Positions 39,204 through 50,714 of a DNA stretch of 64,000 nucleotides are shown piece after piece. The stretch is from Pempheris klunzingeri (lineage: Eukaryota; Chordata; Actinopteri; Acropomatiformes; Pempheridae). Every line of letters begins with the position of its first letter. Position 1 is the stretch's first letter. The notes under the pieces are model-generated. The model saw only the letters and a list, made by a program, of their open reading frames with translations, was not told the DNA's origin and searched no databases. The position numbers were made by a program, and so were the translations under genes. The stretch lies in contig NC_092013.1 of the NCBI RefSeq assembly GCF_042242105.1, forward strand, positions 15,803,618 to 15,867,617. Direction: 5' to 3'.

Positions 39204-41007
39204 CAACTGAGGGATAACAACATAAAAAAACACTCGGGATTAAGATAAAGAGTCAGATGGCAAAAGTGGGAGGATAGAAGATCTGCTGCAAAGATTTCAA
39301 GCAGACTGCCTCATGTTTTTTTTATGAGGGAACCAAGCTCACTGTGAATCTGGCTGATAGAGTTTGTTGGACCAGTGGCTATGATCTCAGATTTGTCATC
39401 AGTAAAGTTTTGCAACATCCAGCATTTGACTTCTTTGAGGCAGCCAAGGAGATTATCTGAACTGGACTGAAGAGGAACATACAATGGTGTGTCGTCCACA
39501 TAACGGTGGTGTGAAAGACTGTGGTTTTTAATTATCAGGCTGAGAGGAACCATTGAAATCAATAGCCCAAGAAAGACACCTTGAGGAACACCACAGTTAA
39601 AATGAGGAATTAAAATTACTTTCTCCAGCACCATATAGACATGAATGATGATTTAGAAATTGGAATTAGAGAATAACAGAGGATCCAGATTTGTTTATTT
39701 TTTTGATTACTTTTTTTAAACCATTTAGAAAGATGTCAGAAGACAGAGAGCGGATGATAATCAATAGCCAATAAAATAACAGGACCAACAGAGGGGGAAA
39801 CCTCCTTTATAAAATTAGCTGGGATAGAGTCTAAGGCGCAAGTGGAAAGTTTGCTGGGATGTTAGATTATTTGCAGAAGGTCGGTAGATGTCATGGATCT
39901 GGTGAAATCTGAGACCGGATGCTCTTTATCTTTCCAATAATGTGGGCAGCAAATTTCTCTGTGAACTCAGGTTAAAGGTCTGTACTGGATGGTCCACTGA
40001 GAACAGAAGTTATTGTATTAAATAGAACTTTGGGGTTGTGATTATTTTTGGATATGTTGTCTGAGAAATATGCTGATCTTGCTTATTTTACTGCTTTCCC
40101 GTAGTTTGTCATAAAAACCTGCATACTTTGTTGTTTTCCATTTTTGGTCATTTCTGTACTGTCGTTTCAGGGATTGAAAGTGCTCAGTGAGCCCAGAGAG
40201 GGTTTTTTCTTTTTCTTTTGAAACTTAATGAAATTTCATGGGTGAAATGTGATTGAGAATAAAAACACAGAGGCTGTTAATATCCGTATTATATCGTAAT
40301 ATCCTGTAGTGGTGTTATGGGGATAAAAGAACAACTGAATTTGGCTGCAGAGTCAGCAGATTGAAACAAGAGATAAAAGCTGAGAAAATTCTGTGATAAA
40401 ATTGTTGGTAACGACTGAAGAGACAAGTGGGAACAGGTGTGTAGATGGGCGGGGTAGTCACATGATGGGAAAAGGAGGGTAAGTCCGAGGGCATCTGGTG
40501 GATTGGTGGAGAAAGTGGAAATGAATCTCAAATCAACAGAATCTCAAATCAATTATTCACCAAATGAATCTTCCTGCTGCATTAGAGCAGCAAAAAACAG
40601 CCATGTGTTTGCGCTCTCATGGGATCTTAATGATCAAACACAACAGCGCTCCTCTAGAGAGTTATTGTGTTCGATGAGTCATCCACTGCTTCCCTCCCTA
40701 CGTCTGCTGTACTTTGAAGTGTGAGTGGGTATTGTGACCCACTAAAGCATTAACAGACGATCATCTGGGAATATGGGGCAGCAACAGTCATTTTCTCAAG
40801 GTGAGAAAACAGAAAACGCTATTCTCAGTTTTTTATGAATAAATAAAGTGCTGATATCAGTGAGGATACCAGCAGACGTGACCACGACTATTTAAATCAC
40901 AGCATTTCATTACTGAGAGTTGACTTGTGTGTTTTTTATCTTGAAAACAACTGTCTTTCTATTGGGTCTGATTAGAAATCTTTGTCTGTCTATGATCTGT
41001 GTGCATA

Positions 41008-41047
<40 letters not shown>

Positions 41048-42075
41048 TTACATGTGTATGTGTTTGATTCAGTAATTGGACTCTGAGCATGTGGAGTGTC
41101 TCAGAGTAAACCTTGATCTCTGAATGAAAGTGCAGCGAGAAGCTTCAACAATCCTGCTAAGAGCAGATCAGAGACATTCAGACAAGAGAAAAAGACAGAG
41201 AAGAAACTTAAGAGGTACCGAGTGGAGACGTAGTTTGAGAAGTGAGGGAACGCAAATGTGAAAAAAACAAGAAGAAACTGAAATAAAGCATAACAGATTA
41301 CAGAAAAGCAGGACGTGTGTTAAATTAAGTTTTAAACTTGTTTGGATTTTGCTGATTTGTTTGGTTGTTACAGTTTTCTGCCTCCGTAAATGAAGTCCTT
41401 AACATACAGACACTGATTCTCAGAAATTCTGTTTATATAATGCTAATTTGACTTTTCCCCACATGACCCCTGACTTTTTGTCATAATTCATTAGTGATTA
41501 TTTGTGTACAGCTGATGTGTAAAGCTCTACTTTGGCTTTAATGCTACTTAGCAAAACTGCTGGTGAACCTGGTCTATATCATCTTATACCATCAGCATGT
41601 TAGTATTGTCATTGTGAGCGTGTCGATGTTATCATGTAGCTAAAAGCACCACTGTACCTCAGAGAGCCTCTAGCGTGGCTTCAGACTCCTAGTCTCATTT
41701 AATTTTAGTGGCTAGAGGGGATCCTGGACTACACTAAAGCCTAATGTCTCTGACCAGACTAGTTTCCCCACTAGAATTAATAAACTTTAATCTAAAAAAT
41801 GAAATCTAATCTAAAGCTCTAGTAGTTTTTGCTGTCTTGTCAGGGTGGTGACATTATGTTTGGGGTATAAAGCATGTATAGAACACTTGTGTGAATTTGG
41901 ATGTACTTTACGCTCACACTCTCTCTCTGAGTGTGAGTGTGTGTGTGTACCATGCAAAGATTCAAGTCAGGAATAAAACAAAAGACCTCAGCAGATGGAT
42001 TGACAGTGACTAGCGGAGACAAAGACAGACATCAAATCAGACACAGAGACACAATAAGAGACAGACAGTTACAGT

Positions 42076-42144
<69 letters not shown>

Positions 42145-43254
42145 GTTGTTGGAGAGGAGGAGGGGGATGGGGAGGAATAGATATGATGATGAGGGAGCGG
42201 AGCTGTACTGGTGCAGTAATGGTGTGCCCCACATCAGACAGAGCCCTGCATTATTTAAGGCTCTGCAGATTGCTCTGCCCTGTGCACTGTGAACCCCAAA
42301 AGCACATCAGACGAACAGCCACAGATGTACAGACACCCGAGATTCAGGCTGAGGGCTAAATAATGAGGAAGCAGAAATTGTTGGAGTGTGAGAGTGTGTC
42401 TGATTTGAATCTCCCTTGAAGAAGAAGCTGGCTTATTGGGAGGATTTATGTCTTTACTGATTCCTGGAGAGAGATAAAGAAACAACTTGAGTGAGATAAA
42501 ATAAAGCGTAAAAAAACGTATTGAAATGTATTACAGTACATACAACTAGAAAGAATGTTGTTTCCATTAACTTCTGTTTTGGTATTTTGATGAGCTGCTA
42601 TTGTTTGGTTGCTGGTGTGAAAACATCAGTGCATCGCTTTGAAAGGGGCGGAATAACTTCATGCCCACATAAAATGATGCTCTGTTGTGCCAGTGTGGTG
42701 CCCTTTTAGTGAGGTCTTCATTTCTTTGAGCAGCAGCTGGTCTGTGGGTCTGTCGAGTGTTTGCTGCCACCTGAAACACTTTGGCAAAGGTATGAAATCC
42801 AAAGCATGGGAGGAAATTCCAAAAACACAAGATGGATTGATTAATCTTTGTGTCAATACCAAGATTTAGGAATACTCAGGTCATCAGGAAAGCCATCGTG
42901 TTTCTACTAACATCACAGTATGCTTTATTGCTCATTATTGTGATACTTTCCATTATGTGACTGAGGCAGAAAGTGTCTCCTTAATGCAAAACGGCTAAAG
43001 GAACTGTTCCTTTTCCCAGCAGGTTAAATTCTAAATGTGCTCATATTTTGTCTTCCTGACAATTACATGAAAAGATTGAAACCTCTTTTATGTCTTTCCA
43101 CATGAAGCTTGGAACAACTAACTAACCAAAACCTGAGGCTCATTAATTAACATTTTTTACCACTCAAACCAGTGGGAGGTGAGGGAGAAGAACAATGATT
43201 TCTTTGAAATTTTTTGAAATGAAAAGAAAGGAGCCACATATTGTTATTTGTGTG

Positions 43255-43293
<39 letters not shown>

Positions 43294-46200
43294 TCTTTGC
43301 TCCTTTCTTAGCAACAGTAAACAACAGCAGAAGATGAAACAGCCCTTTTAATGCTTGACTGTGTCTACTGACTGTACACTTTGTTTTACACACAGGCCAA
43401 GGGTTTTCTTGATTTACTCATTTTTCTTCATCAAATGCAGTTCAGAAACTGTAAATTGACACCAGCTCTAGTAGGCAGCTAAATTAGAGGCGCTTGGCTG
43501 AAAAAAAGAGGAGTCAGAAGACTCATCTCTGTTCTCATCTGGCTTTGTGTCAGACAGCCAGTCATCTGGGAGTCGCAGTGATAGACTCATCACTGCAGTT
43601 CTGTCGCACAGATGGGCTCCACACACAGAGACAACAATCTGAATATCAGCCGTGTGAAAGCCACATTTTATGTTTCTTAGTATTTCAACCATGTCTGCTA
43701 CTTACTACTTACTACTGCTACTACCACTACTACTACTACAATATCCATAATAACAATTTTTTCTAACTTACTATGCAGTAATTTTACACATGAAGTGAAA
43801 GACACTGGGTAGATTTTGAGGCTGCAATTTCATTCAATCTGTGGTGCACCAACATGTTTATTTATCATCTCTGAAACTGCAGAACTTTACAGCAGCTCAT
43901 ATTTAATCTCTTCACAGCCAAGACACATCCAGCTCCCTTTGACTCTCCTATTTACCAATCTACTTTGACCGTCTTCTTTGAATCATCTTTATCTAAAATT
44001 AAATAAATGAAGAAAAAAAATCAATAACAACAAACAAAAACAGCAACAGAGTAATGAGTAAATGTCAAAAACAGATTATAACAATGAAAGATATTTATTA
44101 CACCTTTCCTGAAAACAAAACCAAGTGTCTGTGTACAGTGTAATATGTGTATAATATGTCTACAGCTTTTTTAATTGCTGCACAAAATGTTTTAGATTAT
44201 ATTTTGTACTGGTGGGATGAAACTCTCATTCCAGACTTTTGTGGTTTGACAAGTGTCAAATACCAGTTTATAAATGTTAAGTTTCACCCTGTAACTTGAA
44301 GGACAATTAAGACTGGCCCATTTCCTGGGATTGATTTGAAACAAAATCTGTAATGGTTGTATGAGCCCTCTCAAATTCCAGGGAGATGTTAGAAGTAAGA
44401 TTCAGTTTCAAGCATCAGTGTAAATACTTACAGCGTCAAGATGAGTCCTTCTTGAAATGAAATCTATTGTTTTTTGTGTCCGATTTTCACACACCACTGA
44501 GCTCGCGTCTGTGCAGAGAAAAAGCGAGCGAGTGATTAACAAAGAAACAAGCACATCACTGGCATTTGAACCGCCTAGTGCATACTTTTAAATACAAATA
44601 ATATATGCACGTGCTCACTGGCACGCACGCTGCCTCAGTGCCTAGGGATGCATAGGTTGCCAAGCAACAAGGTGGTGTCCTAGAAAAAAGTTCCAAGGAT
44701 GGAAACGCAGAGTTGGGTGGGGGTTCAGCATACTCACTATTGATCACAGTTAATGGTTTCACTGTACTCCAGTCACATGATTTGTTTTTGCTATTTCAGT
44801 CCTTTCATACAGTGACCACAGAGTCATGTTTCACATACTGACTACAGATAAAAAAACAGTGTAGTATCATGTGGGAGTTTCCTCGTTCTCCTAAGTAAAT
44901 ATAATCTCTACAGCTATATACTGTATATACACTGTTGCCCATAAAGTTGGAATAAAATGTTTTTTTACCTCTTCTCATGAAATTATTGCGACAATGTGAT
45001 TTATTCTTGATAAATAAAGTGTATATGGGGTTTTGAGTAAAAGGTGATGTACCGTTTATCTGTCATCAGCATTTGGCTCTATGTGGGGTCTATTTGGAAG
45101 ATGAGGGTGGATAAACAACTCCACCCCCCTTTGCTGGCAAAAAAAATCACCCAGAGAGTTTTTTTCATTGATGAGAGTGAGAATGAGGAATAAAATGCTT
45201 CCGCCTACCTTACTTGATTAAAATTGAGCAAACATTTACTGCATTGGCTTGTAGTGCGTCAGATAACCATCTGGCTGGAGGTCACCTTATATCCACTCTG
45301 CTCTGCACTGTCTGGAGGTAAAGCAGCACTCCAGCTACAGTACACTGACCAGATCAACAACGCTACTGTTAAAAGTGTAAAGACTGCACCAAATGTTGGA
45401 CCAAAGGTTGTAATGTTTGATATGCTCAGTCTGTATTTGCTTTATTTCATTGTGTCCAGTACTTAACTGATTACTTGCTTTCTCTCAGAAATAGATGAAG
45501 ATCGTCTCCCAAACCAGTTGTACAAGGTAATCTAATTCATGCTTTAACAAAGTCAATTTTATTGAAACGAGATTGCACAAACAGAATGATGTGAATTCTG
45601 TTTTTCATCTTTTAAATGAACTCCATCTCTATCAAAACAATCTCTTCCATTGCTCTCTGCCCAGCTGATATGCGATGTTGATGTTTTACAGGCAGCCTTG
45701 TTGAACTCCCCTCGACAACGACGAAAAGGGCAAAAGGGAACGCCAACAATGAAAGGTATGGTAAGGTGTGTTGGATCACACTGCTGGCACCATTAAAACA
45801 AATGTGAAGTCTCATTCTTTTTCAGTGTTTCATCTTGTATTCATGTTTTACTGCACTCTATGAGACACACACACACACACACACACACGAATCCTATTTG
45901 TTCAGCTATTTAATGAAGATCGCTGAGATGCCGTGACAATTCAGTCTGATTATCAGATATACTGAAACGAACACATACTTATATTAAAAACTCCACCTAC
46001 TATTTATGTATTGCCATACTTTCATTTTGTTAGATGACAATATACTCCATTTAGACAAAGCTTCTTTCAGCATATGAGTGTACAAAGGTTTCCTCAGGTC
46101 CTGTCTTATAACCACCGGTTCCTGCAGGAACACTCTCATAAACAGGCACTGACTGCTCACATGACAGAGGTCTGGAGAAGATAAAGTGCAGAATGTGTTT

Positions 46201-49200
46201 AGAGAAAGGTGGTTGTTGTAGGAAGTGGTCATAAGTCAGATGAGTCAAATTTGAGGTGTTCATAGCTTTAATAATGACAACAGGGAGGTTGCGGGGGAAC
46301 TTGGGGTCCTGCAGCAGTTAAACAAAGCCTGGAGAACAAATGTAAAAAATGTTCAGAAAAAGCCTTAGAAGTGTTCCAGCACCTGATTGTTTCTGTAGGC
46401 TGTTTTTGTAACCACTATGCAATGCAGAGCTTATTTTGTAGGTGTCACTTTCCATTCAAACACATAATATAAATGATTTCATGCAGAGTGCATTCGGTAC
46501 AACGGAGAATATGTTCCAATAAAGAAACGAAAGCAAAGGAACAATAATTAGAAGATAAAACCTGGTGCTCTAGGATGTTTATTCTTCAATTAGTTTCACA
46601 GCTAAACTGCTCTTAGTGTTATGAGTCACTTCTAAGAGGAAACGCAGGCGATAATCACTGTGCTTTAGTTTCCCACTTCAAGGTGATTAAGAGTAATAAA
46701 ACCTTGCATGAAGGAGGCTGAAGAAGGCGATTAAACTAATCATCAGCCCACTCACATGTAGCTTTACTGGCCCCTCACTCCAAACACTGCTGGATGTTAA
46801 TTAAATCTTGCTAGTTTGCCAAAAATAACTTAACCTACAACAATTTCTCCTTCTCTCCCTCATACGTCTCTCTTTCCTGTGCAGTGTTCAATCCCCGTCT
46901 TGTCTCCCATTGGTCCCCCTCATCTCACACCACTTTCCTTTCGTCACCCTACATCTCCCAGATGGTTTTGTGCTTTTTACTTTCCACTATTTCTTCCAAT
47001 CCACTTCTCTCATCTTCCCAAGCGAGCTCTTTGCTGTTAACTAACTTTTCTTTTTCTGTTGCTTCCTCCCTCCTCCCAGAGCTTCAGTTCATGGTAGAGC
47101 ACCACCTGTACAGGCAGCAGCAGGGAGGCGGGGACGAGTGCTCCTCAGAGAGCTGCCTGTCGGACCGCCCCAGCCCCGACTCTGTTCCCACCGGGGAGGA
47201 GCTCCCACACGATGATGAGGCCACTGCAGAGGCTTTTGAGAAACTGCGCTGCCAAATGGAGGGTACGTTTGGAGATTGTTTAAAAGAGCATTTTATTGAC
47301 CTCCTTGAATACCTACCACTGACTTGTGCACAAACAGGAGTTCTTTATTACTTGAAAACTAAAAAATGTGAGCCTACCTGTGTGAAGTTTCCATGTATAT
47401 GTTCATGTTTTAAACAATCTAATCTGATTATAGTTAATATCTGGGCTGAACTTGTCAAATGACATTTTAAATGCTCATAAAGTATCAAAAGTAAAAGCAC
47501 TTAGAAGTTGGAGTTAGTTGTAACTATTTCAGTGGTTCCCAACCTAGGAGTCTGAGCCCCCCTAAATAAATCTGAGGGGCCATGAGATGATTCGTCGGGC
47601 AGAAAAGACCTGTGGTACATTCATTCATTTTTGCTTTGTAAGAAGTTGGAGAAGTTGGAAGGTTGAACTGCTGATTTAATCTTAAACAATTAATTGTATT
47701 TTATAAGAACATGGATCTGTAGCTGTGGAATATATAAAGCAAAAGTTAAAAAGCACAATATTTACCTTAGAAATGTAATGGAGTAGATATATGAAGCAGA
47801 ATATAGAAATACTCAAGTAAAGTACAAGCACTGTACTTGCTAAATGTATTTTGTTACTTTCCACATTTGTATATCGTCATTATTCGTTGTATTTGTCATA
47901 TCGAGCTGATAATGGCAATAAAGAAAGTCAATGAGTGTGTGAAGAGGACCAAAATGGAGTTTGCCAAAGTGTACCTAGGGCAAGAAAATGTGTAGAAAAA
48001 GAATGAAAGGCTGGAGACGAGAGGATATGAGGAAGCTGGGGTGAGGGAAGGACATGAGACAGATAAGGAGGTCACCGCTGTGACCCCTGAAAAATAGATG
48101 GCGTGGTACTGTGAGGAGAGAGCAGATGGAGGGACGAGAATAGAGGGCGAAGATGCTGTGGAATAATATTAAAGTAGGGATGAAACCAAATACAACTTAT
48201 TAACATGAGAGAAGGCAGAAAAGAGGTAGAAAAGTAAAGCAGCGAATAAGGTAGGAAGCATGAAAATGGCTGGAAGGGATGTATTTAATTCATGACAGGG
48301 TTATGGAGAAAGAGGAGAATTTAAAGACTTGAGACTAAGGGATTGGGGAGGGGTAATGGAATGAAATATGTAGTTTGACTTTTGGAGGAATAAGCTTATT
48401 CACTTTCTTGCTGAGGTTTAGCTGAGGAACATCAACACCTCTCTCATGTATGTTCATGAAATACTGTGTGTAGCTTGAGCCAGCAGCCAGTTCATTTAGC
48501 TTAGCATCAGCCTAGCGGTTTCCCCATTTCCAGTCGTCAGAATAAAGAAAAGTATAGGTGACAAAGAGTGTGAAAAGATCTTTATGCTAAACTACAGATC
48601 TTTATGCTAAACCAGGATAACCAGCTGCTCGCCGAAGCGTCACATTCAGCGCACAGACATTAGAGTATTATCGACCTTCTCATTTAATTTTCAGCAAGAA
48701 AGTGAATAATTGAACTATTCCTTTAATGAAAACACTTACATGGGTCAGAGTGCCACCTTGGCAGATACTGTCTCCTTCCTGTGCCAAATACTTTACATCT
48801 GATGAGGAAAAACCCAGGTCAGCTTTTCATCTCAGGCCAGATAATTCACTTTAATGGCAGGTGAGTAGCTGGTCAGAGTGCAGCGCATTCTGTAAACACA
48901 TTCAGCACTAATGCATCACAACGACTGCTTTTCTGAAGTGCTAAAATTACTTTTTTTTGTGCACAGTGTTATTTATTTTCATTTTGATTCACACATGTTT
49001 TTTGAAGTGTGAAAGCTTGAAAAAAAAACAAGATGACATGTTTGTTATGGATTGCTGAGGTTATGGAGGAGATGCAAATTAAATTCTCAGACCAGATGAA
49101 TGGAGCAAAGAGGAAGCTATGGGAAGCAAATCGATTTGGCCATTAACACCAGTGGAGTCGAGGGTGGCTTCACTCAAGGATCAGTCTACTGAATTCACTC

Positions 49201-50234
49201 AGCATGACTAAATGTCAGGTGGCACTGATTGATGAGATGAGGCAGCCAAGTTCTGTAAATATAGGATAAGAGCATTTCCTCCACACTGCTGTATCATGGA
49301 AAGTGTTTTTTTTTCCCATCACGTCCCCTGTAGAGTTCTCAAGGGAGAGTCTATTAGAAGATGCAGGAGGACTCGAGTGTCCCCTCTCCAAGGAGAAAGA
49401 GGATTGTTCCAGCGTTGCCAGTGTAGCAGATCCTTCATCGCACCAAAACAGCGCACAAGCAGGTACACGAGAGTCAAAAGAGCCACGTTTACACAGGAAT
49501 GCTTTCTCTCGGGGGACTCTTCGTCAACCGTTCACCAGGCAGGGTTTAATTAGAAACGTTAAACTGTCCAATAGGTTTGGCTCGGTGTCATGTAATCATG
49601 GCTTGTCAGCAAACATCTGTGAAGTGGCTTTGATCCACACTTCACAGAGGATGAAATACCCTCAGAGGCAGCTGCATATGAAAATGGAAAATGTGTTTTG
49701 GAGGAGTGTCATCACTGTAGATTTTGTTTGTTTTTTAATTTCTTTCTTATTTTTTTCCTTTCTCTCTATGATTGATCCATGGGGGCCTGTTATTTGAGAA
49801 AGTGGATCTTATTGCAACAGATTAACAGTTAATTAAAGTGTCTGCAGATATAAAACAGTGGTGCCTTAAACCTTCATCGTGAACTATGGCTTCTTATGAT
49901 GTTACAGAAGTAAGACACTTTACAGGACAGAACACCAAGCTAATTTTAGAGGATTGGATATAAAGTCAATGAAAGACGTGAACTCACCTGCAGTGGCACA
50001 AATTGACACAAGCACATATGTTTTAGTGATCATTTTTAGGGATTAACAAAAATAAAAATGACCAAATTAGACTGTCCATTAAAATCCCCAGAGTCAGCTC
50101 CTTCTCTGTCTCTATTGTCTCTAAGTCTTTTATGTCTCCATCTATATTTTGCAGGCACAAAAGCAGCAGCAACCAGTGCGAATCAGCCGGCAGTGGAGAA
50201 GACAAAGAAATGCAGCCTGGACAAAGAGAAATAG
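25618..50234 (+). CDS. ppp1r1a: Protein phosphatase 1 regulatory (inhibitor) subunit 1A
   Basis: Cytosolic inhibitor-1: when PKA phosphorylates it, it blocks protein phosphatase 1 and so prolongs cAMP signalling. Coding exons 25618-25698, 38467-38527, 45489-45526, 45692-45755, 47080-47262, 49334-49462 and 50155-50234 join in frame to 211 residues. The N-terminus is MxxxSPRKIQFTVPLL; KIQF at 8-11 is the PP1 docking (RVxF-type) motif. RRRRPTP gives the PKA site at Thr34 (Thr35 in man). SPRQRRK gives a Ser66-Pro site matching human Ser67. Exon 5 starts ELQFMVEHHL, which is highly conserved. The C-terminal half is acidic, Ser-rich and longer than in man (171 residues). The start is chosen because it places the docking motif as in orthologs. 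Tandem neighbour npff is upstream; pde1b converges from the right. Confidence 0.93.
26880..27080 (-). mobile_element. Partial copy of the 'AAGTAC'-rich element, antisense to the one at 884-1575
   Basis: GTAACTAATTACATTTACTCAGG, GAGGTACTTCAGTCTATTTC and GTACTTTTTTACTCCTCTACATTTATTTGACAGC read as the reverse of the right half of the element at 884-1575. It is non-coding. Confidence 0.6.
28100..28212 (+). mobile_element. 3' end of an L2-like LINE
   Basis: The block ends GGAATTAATAAAGTAATCTATCTATCC, a microsatellite-type 3' terminus typical of teleost L2/CR1-group LINEs. Only this untranslated end remains. Confidence 0.55.
29434..29482 (+). repeat. (TC)n(TA)n compound microsatellite
   Basis: TC units followed by TA units with one GT interruption. 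Confidence 0.9.
29880..30290 (+). mobile_element. Copy of a short inverted-repeat teleost element
   Basis: Shares TTAGCATAAA, AAATCACTGCGCCTGGCCATGAA and ATCAATCTTCTCAGCCAACTCTCAGTAAG with a family also seen at 48396-48709 and 57680-58000. It is non-coding and lies in ppp1r1a intron 1. Confidence 0.55.
34975..36085 (-). pseudogene. 5'-truncated L2/CR1-like LINE: reverse transcriptase C-terminal part
   Basis: On the minus strand the frame runs open from about 36083 to a stop at 35232, roughly 280 residues, without a frameshift. It shows GTPQGFVLSPILYTLF, then the catalytic FADDT (about 35895), NTDKTKEMIVD, TFKYLGVHI and a C-terminal RKRLQRVVRTASKI. The endonuclease and the first reverse transcriptase blocks are missing, so it is a dead 5'-truncated copy. 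About 250 bases of 3' UTR follow, ending near 34975 with AATAAACGCTTTGAATC. The open frame suggests a fairly recent insertion. It sits antisense in ppp1r1a intron 1. It belongs to the L2/CR1/Rex1 group; the exact family is uncertain. Confidence 0.85.
39171..39201 (+). repeat. (AAT)n microsatellite
   Basis: About ten trinucleotide units, just right-flanked by A-rich sequence. Confidence 0.9.
39302..40240 (-). pseudogene. Degraded L2/CR1-like LINE reverse transcriptase
   Basis: Minus-strand pieces in different frames read as one ancestral protein. Near 40200-40150 comes LTEHFQSLKRQYRNDQKW; near 40050 comes NHNPKVLFNTITS; near 39960 comes EFTEKFAAHIIGKIKSI. Then 39634-39311 gives CGVPQGVFLGLL and YVDDTPLYVPL, which is the catalytic YxDD box. 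Stops, frameshifts and an internal deletion near 39640-39760 kill it. It is clearly older than the copy at 34975-36085 and belongs to a different subfamily. Confidence 0.75.
41009..41047 (+). repeat. (TG)n(GA)n microsatellite
   Basis: About fifteen TG units followed by five GA units. Confidence 0.95.
41530..41700 (+). repeat. Dispersed teleost repeat fragment
   Basis: The stretch with CATCAGCATGTTAGTATTGTCATTGTGAGCGTG and CAGAGAGCCTCTAGCGTGGC resembles a widespread fish repeat built on GTTAGCATG-like words. The family is not named with certainty. Confidence 0.4.
42075..42141 (+). repeat. (GT)n(GA)n compound microsatellite
   Basis: About ten GT units run directly into about twenty-three GA units. 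Confidence 0.95.
43255..43291 (+). repeat. (CA)n microsatellite
   Basis: About eighteen CA units. Confidence 0.95.
45864..45888 (+). repeat. (CA)n microsatellite in ppp1r1a intron 4
   Basis: About twelve CA units some 110 bases after the exon 4 donor. Confidence 0.9.
47480..47875 (+). mobile_element. 'AAGTAC'-rich element split by a second repeat
   Basis: The left piece (47480-47530) has AAAGTATCAAAAGTAAAAGCAC. The right piece (47700-47870) has AAATACTCAAGTAAAGTACAAGCACTG. Between them (about 47533-47690) is a different repeat starting AGTGGTTCCCAACC with ATAAATCTGAGGGGCCATGAGATGATT. The arrangement is nested. It lies in ppp1r1a intron 5. Confidence 0.6.
48396..48709 (+). mobile_element. 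Short inverted-repeat element with perfect 19-bp ends
   Basis: TTATTCACTTTCTTGCTGA at 48396-48414 is exactly repeated in inverse at 48691-48709. Inside are CTCTCTCATGTATGTTCATGAAATA, GCCAGCAGCCAGTTCATTTAGCTTAGCAT and a short direct duplication of GATCTTTATGCTAAAC. No reading frame for a transposase is present, so it is non-autonomous. Homologous interiors occur at 29880-30290 and 57680-58000. Confidence 0.75.
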
Positions 50235-50684
50235 AGCTGTTCAACACAGCACTGCTCAGTCTGCTCAGCCAGCCCAACACAATGACAGAAGATTGTGTCT
50301 GCTGATCCACTTTTTAGAAACATCAGGGCGTCCACGTTCCTCTACAGTCAGGCCTTAGTTAGCAACCTGAGAACAACAACAAAGATTTCTACACTTATTT
50401 TGTGTCAAAAAATGTAATTATGATAAATTTCTTTTCTATAGCTTCCCCTGCACTACACCAAAACTAGCTTTCTGTATGTGTGAACCAGACTGGGAGTTAC
50501 TGTGTAGTTAATGGAAAAGAGGAGAGTCTGTTTCAGTCTTAGTCACACAGTCACTATCATTAACAGCGACAACTCACATGCATAATGCACCCTATAATGT
50601 TCAAAGGCAACACATATTTGCAATCCTCTTAGACAGCTTTTATCATTCCCCGTGTGCCATGACTTTACTGTTCCATCTCAAAGC

Positions 50685-50690
50685 AATAAA
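50685..50690 (+). terminator. ppp1r1a: Poly(A) signal of ppp1r1a
   Basis: AATAAA 450 bases after the ppp1r1a stop codon. This gives a 3' UTR of about 470 bases if used. Confidence 0.5.
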
Positions 50691-50714
50691 AATCTAATTG
50701 TACTTCATAAATAA

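Larger units (their letters stand above)
38528..45488 (+). other. ppp1r1a: Intron 2 of ppp1r1a (7.0 kb)
   Basis: Contains a degraded LINE (39302-40240), microsatellites, a repeat fragment at 41530-41700 and an unassigned, possibly repeated block near 44928-45075 (start TGTTGCCCATAAAGTTGGAA). No further exon was recognised. Confidence 0.65.

Noticed and set aside
46884..47462. Single-exon gene of 192 codons
   Set aside because: Only 47080-47262 is conserved (ppp1r1a exon 5); the flanks are intron read-through.
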